Assembly (NCBI GenBank): GCA_025331565.1
Contig: JAFREQ010000009.1
Span: 8,297,501-8,361,500 of the forward strand
Direction of reading: 5' to 3'
Source of the DNA: Holacanthus passer
Taxonomy: Eukaryota; Chordata; Actinopteri; Pomacanthidae
DNA: 64,000 nt
Shown here piece by piece: positions 12,414-24,464 of this stretch. How positions within the stretch are numbered: the stretch's first letter is position 1; each line of letters starts with the position of its first letter. The position numbers and the translations under genes were made by a program. Below the pieces are notes generated by a model. That model was not told where the DNA came from. It worked only from the letters and a program-made list of their open reading frames with translations, and made no database searches.

Positions 12414-13096
12414 TCACATGTTGGGCTTGTCTGTACATGCTGCCTGGCCACATTCCTTGTGGTCTGCTGGAGTTACTGTAATTCTGTTCTTTTTTTTCTC
12501 TCTCCAGATAAAACTTGCCACTTCCACACATGACATTCACACTCAGTTCTTTTGGCGTTTTGCCTTTTAGAAAGTCCAGCTGTTTTTCATTGGGTCCGGA
12601 GGATCAGATAATGAGGATCCGAAGTTCCTCACAGCACCGTGTGTGTGCATTTTTAGCCCGGGCGGCCACAATGAGAGCCGGGCCCTTCGCTCTGCACCGG
12701 TGTGTCCTGCCTGCTGAGGTATGCAAGGCAGAGGCTGGAGGTCACAGCAAGAATAATCCACTGAGATGTATTAGAAAGTACTCTGGCATCCCTGACCTGC
12801 CTGCCAATGGGAAGTTATGCATAGTTGAATTAGAAGTTGGCCAAGATGCTTTGAATTCACAAATTCAGGAGCCAAGACTGTGTCGTGTCCTTGTTTCCTC
12901 TTGGGTAAACATGAGTGCCTGGCCCTGAATCTTAATGCAACATTTGTCTCCTTTGTGGTCAAAACTATTTCTCCTTCTCTGCTTTTGTTCCGAGTATCTT
13001 GGGGAATCTTTGGCTGCATTGTACCTGAGGCTCTCGAGTCTTTTTCTTTAAGCATGAAAAAAGCTTTTTTGATATGTCCTCTCTTTTCACCAAAGG

Positions 13097-13099
<3 letters not shown>

Positions 13100-13131
<32 letters not shown>
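13100..13131. repeat. (GA)n microsatellite
   Basis: Sixteen uninterrupted GA units. Confidence 0.93.
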
Positions 13132-13132
<1 letters not shown>

Positions 13133-13288
13133 ACAAAGGGTCACTCAAAAACCCAAAACATATTTCTCCATGTATCAAATCATGCAGACAATTTGTTTAT
13201 TATTTAAGGTTTTGGGCATTTGACATTTCTGCAATTGCTTCAATACAATAAAGGTAAATGGACATTATTGTGTGTTGCTCACACTAAT

Positions 13289-13306
13289 CACACACACACA
13301 CACACC
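13289..13306. repeat. Short (CA)n microsatellite
   Basis: Nine CA units. About 50 bp further on is an (AATC)n run (about 13350-13384) at the start of a transposon fragment. Confidence 0.85.
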
Positions 13307-13329
13307 TCACTATGAGCAGTGTTCACTGG

Positions 13330-13607
13330 AAATTAACTTAGAACTATTTCAATTAATCAATCAATCAATCAGTCAGTCAATCAATTGTTTTAGTTACACA
13401 CTACAGTCCTCAAATGTGAGGGCAAATTGAATATCTTTGGGTTTTTAGAGTGTTGGTTGGATAAAACAAACAATGTGGATACCTCAATTTGGGCTTGAGG
13501 AAATTGTGCTTGTGACTACTTTCTGACATCTTATAGACAAAACAATTAAGCAAGAAAATAATTAGCAGAATTATCAGCAATGAAAATAATCAGTGCTTGC
13601 AGCCCTA
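13330..13607. mobile_element. Right-hand part of a hAT-type fish repeat ending in GCAGCCCTA
   Basis: The segment has AATCAATC repeats, then gaatatctttgggtttttag, gttggttggataaaacaaac, a gaggaaattgtg phrase, cttatagacaaaacaattaa and aatgaaaataatcagtgctt, ending TGCAGCCCTA. I know this order from a dispersed fish repeat. It lacks a matching left terminus. Confidence 0.6.
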
Positions 13608-13819
13608 CTAGGAAGTAGTTCCAATGAAAATGGATCACGGTCCATTGTTCAGTGGATTATCAAGAGAAACCAGGATATTGTTTCTGGAAAGACTCGTTTT
13701 GACATTGTGCAGAGGGAATTTCAACAGCAAATCTTAGACAGATCTCTTCAATCCTGAACAGATAAAAGTAAAACTAAGTGATAAAATATGTTCTTTGGTA
13801 ATAATCCTTTCTGCTTCAT

Positions 13820-13953
13820 TATGGCAGTGACAGCTGGAGAGAGAGGGGATGATCTGCAAGGGGCCTGAGCTGGAATCAAACCCGGGCTGCTACGCCTTGA
13901 AGTCAGCCTTAATATATGGTGCACGCTCCATCAGGTGAGCTACCGTGAGCCCC
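13820..13953 (-). mobile_element. tRNA-derived SINE, minus strand
   Basis: Read on the minus strand from 13953 it begins GGGGCTCACGG. An A-box-like TAGCTCACCTGATGG follows (13928-13942), then a B-box-like GGGTTTGATTCC (13872-13883), at spacing typical of a tRNA internal promoter. The tail contains CCCCTCTCTCTCCAGCTGTC. It is a degenerate SINE, not a working tRNA: I cannot fold a clean acceptor stem or anticodon arm. Confidence 0.65.
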
Positions 13954-16084
13954 AACACAAACCTTGTATGTTCCAGTGAATACACACCACCTTCGGAGGC
14001 TAAATTTAGAGGATTCGGGGAAGTGTGTGTCGCTCCCTGATGAATGGTCTGTTGGCAGCAACGTGACAAGAAGAGGGATGACAATTTTGTCTCCCTCTTT
14101 GACATCACCACTGAGTCACTGTTTGCTGTCGGGATCGTTCTCCTCAGTGCCAAAATAATCTCTGCCATCTCTTGGCTCATTAAATTAATTAAAAACAAAA
14201 CACGCTTGACGCATAACTTCTTCCGTCTACTCCTATGGGGGACACAGTGAGTCAATCTGATTACTCAACCAAAGCATCTGGTTCTTATCTGTGTGACCCA
14301 GCCCCCCCCCCCACACATGGCCACATCAGTTGTCTATATGATCCACATCATTAGCGGTTGCACACACAACACAACACACATTAGGGTGTCACTCTCTGAC
14401 TCTCTGACCCCAGCAAAGCTCTGCTGAAGTGGGCTCCCCTTGACAAATGACTGCCTCTGGCCCCATCTGTCCCAGAAACGACCCCCCCCTAGCCACCGTC
14501 CTCTCTCAACTCCTATTCCCAAACACACACACACCTGTACGGGCCCCTGAGCTTACCTGTGTTCAAAGCCGAGATAAAAGCTGGCGTTCACATCCAGCCA
14601 CCTGCACGTAACCAGCAGCCACTGTAGCAGCACAACCCCTCCTCCTCCTCCGCCTCTCTCCGCTGACACACACAGCCATCATCCATCTTACTAGGCCTCC
14701 TGGGTCTCTAATTAGGCTTTGGGTGGGTGACACCCTCTGGAATGTTTATTGTAACACTGTTCAACTTTATCTCCTTTACAAGAAAGACTAAAGGAGAAGG
14801 AGAAATAATAGAGAACAGGCACAGAAGCAGAGAAAAGATCAGTGGGTGGAACATTGTGTCTGTAGATATTTGTCTGGCCTAAATTACTGTACAGTAAATA
14901 GGCGCATTACAGACGATAACAACTTGTCATATTTCGTCCATCTTTTCTGTTAGTTATGAAAACAGTGTACTCACCGTGTAATTGCAAAGATCTGGGAACA
15001 GAGGGACAAAGCTGCAACAAAGTCCAGCGTAAAAGAAACACAAGCAGCACAAGAGTCAGACAGGTAGTGAAGAAGCCCACAGTTGATTTAGATTATCTAA
15101 ACTGCTTTATTTGGTGGTGAAACTCAAAGTGTGCACACCTGTTTATAATGAGCCATCAATGCACGGTGCACACACCTATGTTAAGTACTTTTATACTCTA
15201 AAGTTGAACCAGAAATTTTGTCAGCTGGGGTCATCAGTTTATCTTTTCCCTTTGCTTTCTCTTGCTGGCCAACCTGGGGGTTTGTTCAAAACACGTCTGC
15301 TCGTGTTTCTTTTTAGCGATGCTCACCGTGCTCTAATATCTAAGCAGTTAACTTGATGAGTACAATCTCATGATAACAAATAGGAATGATGGGCAAATCT
15401 ATGAAAATAAGACCCAAACTGTGATCAAGTTGACTTATCCTTTTATGTCAGCACAACACGAGAAGTATGGAAATGTAATAATCATTTCAACTAGAATTGT
15501 CCTAAGATGGCAGCCTGCTTGGGTTGATGTGATTACTTTGTTGTTTTGGTCATATAGTTGAAACAGAGGGGAAGAGTGGGAGTGCACAAGATGAGAGCGA
15601 CCGGTAGAGCCTCAACCCAGTAGCCATGTCTTAACCACAGTGGACGCCGGCCATTCATGTTTCTTGCGCCTTGTCCATCAGCCTCAAAGGGCAAAAAATA
15701 CTGAGGGCCTCAAACGTTTCAAAACCAAACCAAAAACCAAACCTAAAGCATCTCGGTCCTTGTAAACCGGAGCCTGCAGAAGTGATCATTCCTTTTTTGG
15801 GAAATCCTATAAAAGTGACTGATTTATTGGGTGACACTGAAATTTATTTGAAACGGGGTGGCATCAGCGGCAGCAGTGCTGAGAATTTGCAGAAAAATAA
15901 TGATAAAGATGATTCATTTGTTGTGATTTAATCAATTAGATTTTCTTCTGATTGTATTTGTGTTCCTCAAAGAAGCCATAAGTCTTACTTACATACAAAA
16001 ACATACAATGGTTACAACAACATCAACATCATCAAAAGCAACATTACTACTTATTTGGACTCATATTTGTGGCCGTCTGATGAA

Positions 16085-16432
16085 CGTGAGTCTAATATGT
16101 GACTCTTTCACTGGTAAATGCTCCACTGTTTTCAAAAGCTAGCTGCTGATTCTGTCTCTGCTGTTTGGCGCTGGGTACTGTAGGTAGTGTACACTGGGTT
16201 TATCTGAGCCTTTCCGCTGAAGACACCTGCTGAGAGTGAGAGTGAACCAAAACAGTGAAGTAAAGTTGGGGGGCAGTAAAACCAAAACAATAAGCTGAGA
16301 GATGCTAAAATCCTTCACAGAGCTGAGGGGAACTGCAAAATGACTACTGGTTCATCACTACAAGTGTCCCCTGTTGAATGACACACAAGCATTTTATCTA
16401 TTGTTAATATAAAAATTAGTGTAGCTTTAAAC
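16085..16432. repeat. Dispersed fish repeat, probably a DNA-transposon relic
   Basis: The phrases gtaaatgctccactgttttc, gctgggtactgtaggtagtg, gctgagagatgctaaaatcc, ggttcatcactacaagtgtc and cattttatctattgttaata occur in an order I know from a common teleost interspersed repeat. The termini are not clear. Confidence 0.5.
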
Positions 16433-18733
16433 TCGCCTTAGACAGATTAGGATAACACATTTATAAGTCTACATCTTATAGTCTATAGTCCACAGCGTTC
16501 TTCCTGGACATTCATTTGTCACTGATTATAATGGGACAAGACAAGTAAGTTTTCTCTTCCTGACGTACCCTTTACTGCCAACAAAGATAAGGACATCATG
16601 GCTAACACCATCACAATCATCAGTCTTCCAAGTCAGAAACCTCTTCCCATTAACTCATCACAGACAAGGGAAAGAGCCAGAAGGTTGTTGGCCGGCGATG
16701 CCGAACTTCCCGCCATGAAACAATGTCCCCACCCAGCGCGCCAGTTTGTGGGAATCATCCTGAGATGGATCTCTGCTGTGGGCTGACAATGACAGCGCAT
16801 CGTGCTCGCACTCAAAAAGAGCTGCTAATGATAAAAGACCATCAGTGCAATTTCATGAAGAACAATGTGGAGCGCAGAGGACCAAAGCTGTCGTACAAGA
16901 GCAATACAACAACAACACAAGTTTCCTCCACGGGGCTGGAGTGACACTTGATGCACATCTTCATATGTACTTGGGAATAGTTGGTATTGGAAAATTCTAA
17001 GAAACCTTGTTTTGCTGAAACAGAACAAATAATATTATCTGAATGTTTTCTTTACATTTAGAAGTGGTGCATTTTCTTTTGAGAGTTGTCTGGGCCTGGT
17101 CTTCAAAGGATTGTAGAAAGTGGTCACCACATTAAATCAACTTCAATCCAAATGCTCTGTCTGAGCACAAACAACTCCAGGGGGTTTTAGCTTTGTGGGG
17201 TATATTGAGGCCAGACTTGTTTTTACACTGCACCTCTTTTCTTTTTTCCCCGTCAAACTCGACAACATTGCAAACATCCCCTGATGGGTGTCTTTTTTGT
17301 TTCATCCATTCAAGGAACGCAATGTGAGAACCACAATCCACCATATGCAAAGTGTAAACTGCTGATGAGAAACACACTTTGAGGATGCAAACTTTGGTAC
17401 GGCTCTGTTGTTTACAACAGCCGAACAAAAAGAAGATGAAAAGCGCCTTGACGTCATATTTCATTTCAGCAGCTAAACATTTGGTGGCCAAGAGGAAACA
17501 GAGACACAGCTCTGTAGTGTCAGGTATCTACGGTGACACAAGCCATGAACCAAGTGTCAGTCCACGAAACGGGAACAAATGAACGTTTGCAGGTTTATGG
17601 TTTCAGGCTATAAACAAGGCGATTCCCTGCACAGTCACTGCTAATACAGTGTGTTGTGCTGATGTTTGGCAGGTCTCCCGCTACATCTCAGTCCCAATTA
17701 TGAAATGAAACAAGTCAGGGGAAACTGTGTCCTCCGTGCAATCTTCTAACACTCGGATCAGAAAGCATGACAAATCCTTGCCTGCAAATCATACTGAAAC
17801 TGAGGGAAAAGCAAGTTGGAAGATTTCAGTCTGCATCCAGAGAATTACATTGTGCTGCACAGTGAGACACTACACAGCAGTCAGAGATTACTGCTGGTTG
17901 TATTTCAATTGCATAAATTGCAATTTGTTACATTGGGTGGTGGACTGCCTGAGGGACAGGGGCCAAAAAAGGGGCATCAGTGCATGATGCAGAACGCCAA
18001 CACGCAGAAAGTTGTGATGGAGAAACAGTTCCAAACCCTGGTTAAGATTAAAATAGTTTTATTATGTGACTCAGATTTAAAGTATAACTAAGACACTTCT
18101 GTGACAAAAACACACAGGGAACTATTAACTATTTAACCATCTAGAGGCACGTAGAGGCCGTGTAGGGTTGGCAGGGCGTTTTCTCCACCAGTAGGGTGCC
18201 CTGCCCCACCCTGCCCTTGCAGAGCTGTGGTGCCCCCAGAATTTTTTCATAGGTGTGGTCGGATGGGGCCACTGAAAAAATCTCGGGGTGGCACACTGAA
18301 ACCAAAGCCATTACTGAATTTCAGGAATTCTATTATGCTGTTGTTGTATAGAGACTAGTTGAAAACAACGTCAATATGAGAGTCAAGGAAACACATATAC
18401 TTTGGTTTATCGTTTTACTTTTGTAATGTAACCCTTCCCTGGGTGGTGAATCTATGATGCTGATGCTGGGTTTGGTACCTGAAGTATCGACATCTGGGGT
18501 TCTTCAAAATATCTTCGGCTCAACTTGTCACAGACTCGCTGGGTTCTCAGATTCACTGAATTCACTAAATTTGACAAGGAGATTGGTGGTAGCAGACTCT
18601 TTGTGAGAGCAATAAGACCTCCAGCACACAAACATATTTATGAAAGTCATCTGTTCAGTATCATTGCTCAGGAACATTTCCCTTTCTCAGTTATCATGTA
18701 GTCTGATTTTTCCTGTTTCACTGTCCAGCATTA

Positions 18734-19002
18734 CAACCCCAATTCCAAAAAAGTTGGGACACTGTGTAAAATGTTGATAAAAACCGATTTTGATGGTTTG
18801 CAAATCATTTAAACTCTGCATTTAATTGGAAATAGTGCAAAGGCAACACATCAAATGTTCTTTGAAAAAATATGTGCTCATTTCAAATTTGACGCTAGCA
18901 ACACGTTTCAAAAAAGTTAGGACGGGGGCATGTTAACCATTTTGTTGCATCACCTCTATCAACATTTTTCACAGCGCCCCAACTTTTTTGGAATTGGGGT
19001 TG
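18734..19002. mobile_element. Intact MITE with perfect 25-bp terminal inverted repeats and TA flanks
   Basis: The first 25 bases (18734-18758, starting CAACCCCAATTCC and ending AAGTTGGG) are the exact reverse complement of the last 25 (18978-19002). The match continues imperfectly to about 55 bp, through (A/G)C(A/G)CTGTG and AAATGTTGATA. TA dinucleotides flank both ends (18732-18733 and 19003-19004), consistent with a mariner-type TA target duplication. The 269-bp element has no coding capacity. The terminus is a familiar fish repeat. Confidence 0.88.
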
Positions 19003-22000
19003 TAGAATTAACACTTTACAAAAACTGTAATAACCTTTTTATTGAAATGAACAGTCTGTGTTGGTTTTCTCAATTTTAAAATAATACACATCTGACCTTC
19101 TACATTTTTCACAGCACATACATATTATTTTTAAACACAAATCAAATGTACACAAATTACCGTTTGTGCTTTACTAGAGCTAGATCCACAGCCATGCACG
19201 TTGCACTTGGTTAGCTTTTAGGCTGCAATTGAGGCCGACTAGAGGCTTCTTTGTATCTACTATAGAATCATCCATTTTTGACATTTGACTTGAAAAATGA
19301 CTGATGTGATTAACTATCACATTACCTACTACTAAAACTTTAAAATTTAAAGGGTGAGTTTGAGCAAAGAAAAAGTGCTTTATAAGTACCTGCAATAATG
19401 TACTGAATTGTTTATATGGACAACCACTTTATTTCCTGTGCTCTTCAGTGATGTATGTCTGACATGTTGATGACAAAGGGCTGTAATTCCTGCATAAGCA
19501 CCATCAAAACCACTAACCAGAGACTATTCAGAAGGCAGTCTGAACGGCAGGGCTGGAACAAAGAGAAACTCCTCTTCACTTAAATGAATATGAATAACAG
19601 CAAATTAACCTGATGATGTTGTGGCTGCGGTGTCTTCTCAATTAGTGCGGAGCTGAGCCGGGACGAGGGTATGAATACTTATGAGCTTTTTGACCTTGTC
19701 GGTTCAGGAAGAGACAACAAATGATGAAACGCAGCGCTGAAAATTCATAATAAGACAGAGAGAGAAAAATAAAGGACCTTCAATGCCCCCGTGGTATGAA
19801 CGTTCATTCGCAGGCAGATATATGCACAGACACACACACGGAGAGGAGAACAGAGATACCACAAGCGTGTCTAGACAGTAAACAATACCTGCCTCTAGGG
19901 CCTAAGAATGTGGGCTAACTAGATACAAAACTGCAGAAGTCCTGAAAGTGAGCAAACGTCTACATAAACAATTGCCACTTTGTCATCCCATGCCCTCACA
20001 TTAAAAATCCACTGGACATAAACTGAGCAGACACACACCCTACTCGCACCAGTATAAACCATCGAGAAAAGGCGCTGCATGTCGCAATCACTGAATATTA
20101 AGAGGTTCCTTAATTAAGGCTCTAATGTCAGCGAATGAAAAAAGATGAGACAGAGGCGAGTCTGGACAAGCATCAACCGATATGGTTTCATTTGAAAGAT
20201 ATGTACACTGTATGTGTGTGGTGTCTGTGTACTACTGCTGACGGGACTTCAAACTGTATGCACACCCACACAGACAGACGCACACAAACAAATCCTTAGA
20301 TGAAACTCCACGTACACAGAGCGGGGGATTTAATTCTTTCTTTATCATATCTGTGCATCGGACAAGTTCCACAGTGCACCAGATAAGGAGAAAAAAGGGG
20401 GAAAACACAAGCCGTGCATGGAGGAATATGCGGCTTTTGAAGTTGTCCTTCTTCTTGGAACTAGCTTTGGCGTAACACGGCTAGTTAAGCAGATCATTAA
20501 GCGTAATGGTTGGGGAGGATTGCAAAGCTTTATCTCTGATGGCAAGAACAAAGTTCTTGATGATCTGGGGGATTCTGGAGCTGGATTTGATGGGAATTCC
20601 CATGCCTGCTGGAACAGTTTACTTGTGCTAACAGACAGGTGCTATCATAAATCTAGAGTCAAGGAATTACTCACTCAGCTTTATATACTGAGACTTAAGG
20701 TATATAGGGATAAAGTCATCCTTTGACAGATTATATCTAGTGATTGAAGATTCTCCCTCGGACAGACGCTGTTATTGTTCGTGTCTGGCAGCAACATGTG
20801 ATAATAAATTAATGACTTGAAGAACATACATTTCAATTTATGGAAAAGAAACCTATTTTTTTAAGAGATGCCAAATCCTAAAAGAAACTGAGTAAATAAA
20901 AAGACCACAGATGAAACCAAATCACAAGGGTTGCAGGTCGAGGTCGACTTCAGTAAAAAGAGATTCAGAGAACAGTGAAGCCAGGTCGCAGGAATTTGTG
21001 CCTGTAAGGAATGAACTTCTTCAAAGGGAAACAAACAACCAGGACAGAGCACAACTTGCTGCAAAGAAGTGCCATGATGCACATCCTTATTCATGAGAAC
21101 GGCTGATCCGTGCATAAAAGATTTTGAAAATGGTTTGTATTTCTTTCAGTTGAGAAATCAGAGGGGAATGTTGTTTGAGGATTATCACCACTAAAATGAT
21201 TTCTCAGGATGAGAATGAGCTTTGAAAATATTTCCCCTCTAGGCAAATAAAAGGCGAACGCTAACAATTCTTTATTTATTTTCTCCCCTCACTTCTCTTT
21301 TGTCAGCGCCCCCACTGCTTTGCATTTGAATCACTCCAAATCGGGAAATCGCTTCCACCCAGTTCTCCTGTTTATGAAAACACAAGTTTCCAAGAGCCTG
21401 CAATGAATTTATATTTGGTACAAGCTGCGTAGTGCATCTCACTCCCCTGGCAAAGTGCCCCTCCACAAGCTTTCCATGGAGGTTTGTCCCCCCGGTTTCC
21501 ACAGTGCAGACTGATTGATTTGCTCTTTAATGGCTTCCTGTGTTGGGCATGGTCTAGGACGAACATCTGTAAGGGTGGATCGGGCATGCTGGGTCTGTTT
21601 TGCTCTGCTACGCTCATCTGTGGTGTAGTAAAGTGAGGTATCTGCCTTTTCTGTGGCCTGGGAGAATGACGTGCTCCATTATAAAAAGAACTGACTCCAA
21701 TGAAAAATGAGCCTTGGGTCCTGACGGCCGCTGGTCGCTGAGTGGATTACATTGCCTCAGGGGATGAAGGTCAGCCTCTGATGTTGATGACTGAGAAGGT
21801 GGAACACTAGTAGCTGGTCTGTGAGTGATAAAGTTATACTGAGTGTTAATGTCAAGAGCAGTTTGTGTTTGAAGGGCCACTTCTATGAGTTCTCACAGAA
21901 GCTGAGGTTCAGCTCTGGGTCGCACACTCGACTCGCCGGTGTGAGTTCTGCATGCTCGGCCTGCCAATAGTCACAGTTCTGAAAGGACCGCTAACATTGG

Positions 22001-24464
22001 TTAAGATCCAAGGAAATTAAGCTCGTGAATATTTATTCAGAATCTTTAGAATCACTGCACTGAAGAAAATCACAGGAAATTGGAAAAGGACGACATGCCA
22101 AGACTAAATAAGTTGAAAGGAAGTTCAATAATGGAGGAATTAGCTCACAAAATGCAGAACAATGAGGGTATATTAGAATAAAGGTGGTGATGTGAAATTA
22201 GAATATCTTATACTGAAAGTTTCAAATTACTTTTTAACTTAATGTAAGATAAAAAAAAAACAACTTTATCTTTTTTCCCTATTTTTCATTTCATTGGCTC
22301 AGTGTTGCTATTTACAATATGAACATATTTATGTGTAGATTTATATGTGCAAAGGATTTTCGTGGCTGTCTGACTTTCATTGGGTTTTGACTTTATGTCA
22401 CAAGCTAATGACTACCCGTGAAGGGTGATTTTTGTTTTTAATTGCGTATTTGTTTTACAGTTGTCCTATGTTTGGGAAAAGAGAATTAAAAAATAAAGTA
22501 TAACAAAACTATAAGCAAAAAAAAAAAAACAAGCTTCTGTTTTAATCTGCTTTAGGATTAACTGACTTTGCTGAAAACCTCTCCCCCCATTAAGTGTTCA
22601 CGTTGCCAGTGACAAACTCAAACACAAAACTCTGTGTTTGGGCAAACACCTTAATCCTGAAATCCATCTTTATTTCAACCTACGCCTTAAAATTAGGAGT
22701 TAACATCAGAAGGCACTGCTCAACCGTGAGGCATTAGGAGGTAAGGGACAAAGCACACCTGCAAAGCTGGAGTTGACATGAAACAAAAAAACACCCCCAA
22801 AACAAAAGCCTCATCCAAAAGCCACTTCAGAAGCCTTTCTTCATAATCCAGGGATGTAGAGCAGATCTGAGAAATGGGAAAAGTCCCACGTGAAAGCAAC
22901 AGGCTTCCACAGAGCACATTAGCATTTACTTGTGTTTGAATTTGATTGAACTAATTACGCCGGGTTGTTGGGACGATAAGCGAGCGTAAACATTCGGGGT
23001 TAGAACAGGCCCCCACAGAGATGAAAACCCTCGACTTTCATCCGCATGCAATTAATCAGCATCTGACTCTGCAAACAGACGCAGCAGCTTGCTCCATTGC
23101 CTCTCTTGTAAGCACTGACTGACACATGAAAGCAGGGAAATTTGCACCCAGTTAGGAGATTATACAGTGCGTGAGTCAAATCTGAGCTGGTGCTGTGGAA
23201 AAGACCTCAGACAGCGTCACACAGGGAGGCTTACTCCTCCTTTGTGAGGGTATCAGAAGCCGTTTCATTAGCAGGTAACACCACATGCAAAGTGGGTGGA
23301 TGTGGACTGTGAGAGACAATAGGGTCCCGAGAGTCCCTGAGGTGTGACAGAGCAGCAAAAGCAGTCGTCATCTGCAGGAGCCGGTACTGGATGGAGTATT
23401 GCACAACTGCTAATAGGAAACAGCAAAAAAAACTTGAAAGCCTTCCATGTCAAGCAGACCAGGTTATTTCAATTAGCTTCCAACAAGAGCCCTTCGTCTT
23501 CCACAGCTGGACCCCCACCTATCACTCCCAGGGATCAGCCACACGAGACCCTGTCACTCTGTTTCCTTTTACCCCCCAAAGGCTTTGTTTTCGGAAAAGG
23601 AGAAGTGAGTCAGGTTCAAAGTAGAGGAGACGACCGCGGGGTAACATGAGATGATGGTTTGTCCGGTATGCGGCTGTGCCAGACGATGCATGCCTGCTGG
23701 CTCGAAGAGGAGATGATTCTTTAGTTCTAAGCTCCAAACAGTAGTGCGTGCACACACACACACAGAAGACACCACCAGATAAACAATAGTTTTTTTTTTA
23801 AAAGTAGAACTAAGCAGGATCTAAACTCTGCAATGTTATTTATTGATTCTCTCATTAAAACTTTTATAGGCGCATTTGATCAATTACTGTCTTCAAATAC
23901 AGATATAGAGTGCAAAGAAAAGTCAGAAAGGAAGTGTTGATATAGTGCAAAAAGGTAACCTTTATGTAACATTTGTGGATCTTTCTGGCTCAGTCACTCA
24001 GCAAAACTCTTCGTTTGACTGAAGGCTGCGAGCCCACACAAAGGCTGCATACGAGTTCAAAGTCTTTCAACCAAAAAATGATCAGGTTCGCTTCACATTT
24101 GACATGAGCATGAACACATCTGGTCCTATTTTAAAGTGAACAGGAGAAGGGAGTGTTGACTGTAATGATGATATCTCTGTGCAGTATTTATACAATTCTC
24201 TCTCTAGCAAAGATCGGACGCTCAGTCATGCAAAACTGGAATATAAAAACAATCATGGCATTTTTCCTTTACTTCAATGCCTTCAATCCTCACCCCATGC
24301 ACCATTTAACACGATCTGGAGGTTTTCCATGCTAAACAAGGGGGAAAACATAAGGCAAAACAACAAGCTGAAGCTTAACTAGCATCTGAGGTTTTCCTCG
24401 GAAGGTCAACAGGTCAAGAGAAGACCATGGTCCTAATGAACAACACGACTGCATGTGATTGCCA

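Larger units (their letters stand above)
10052..24464. other. Intergenic stretch between the orphan exon's 5' end and the 3' end of susd2
   Basis: No protein-coding gene is supported in these 14.4 kb. It contains several repeats and transposon relics, listed separately, a poly-A run near 11225-11242, and one weak exon-like segment (12657-12718). The remaining open frames are short, unconserved to my eye, and lack paired splice sites. Confidence 0.6.

Noticed and set aside
13872..13942. Possible functional tRNA gene
   Set aside because: Only the A and B boxes are recognisable. No clean acceptor stem or anticodon loop can be drawn, and the downstream body is SINE-like.
15671..15931. 86-codon plus-strand frame with a plausible-looking protein
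   Set aside because: No Kozak support, splice sites or recognisable motif, and it lies in repeat-rich intergenic DNA.
17449..17456. Perfect TGACGTCA (CRE) palindrome
   Set aside because: A single 8-mer with no gene start nearby; expected by chance about once per 65 kb.
20418..20726. 102-codon plus-strand frame
   Set aside because: Composition looks protein-like at the start, but there is no known domain, promoter or splice context.
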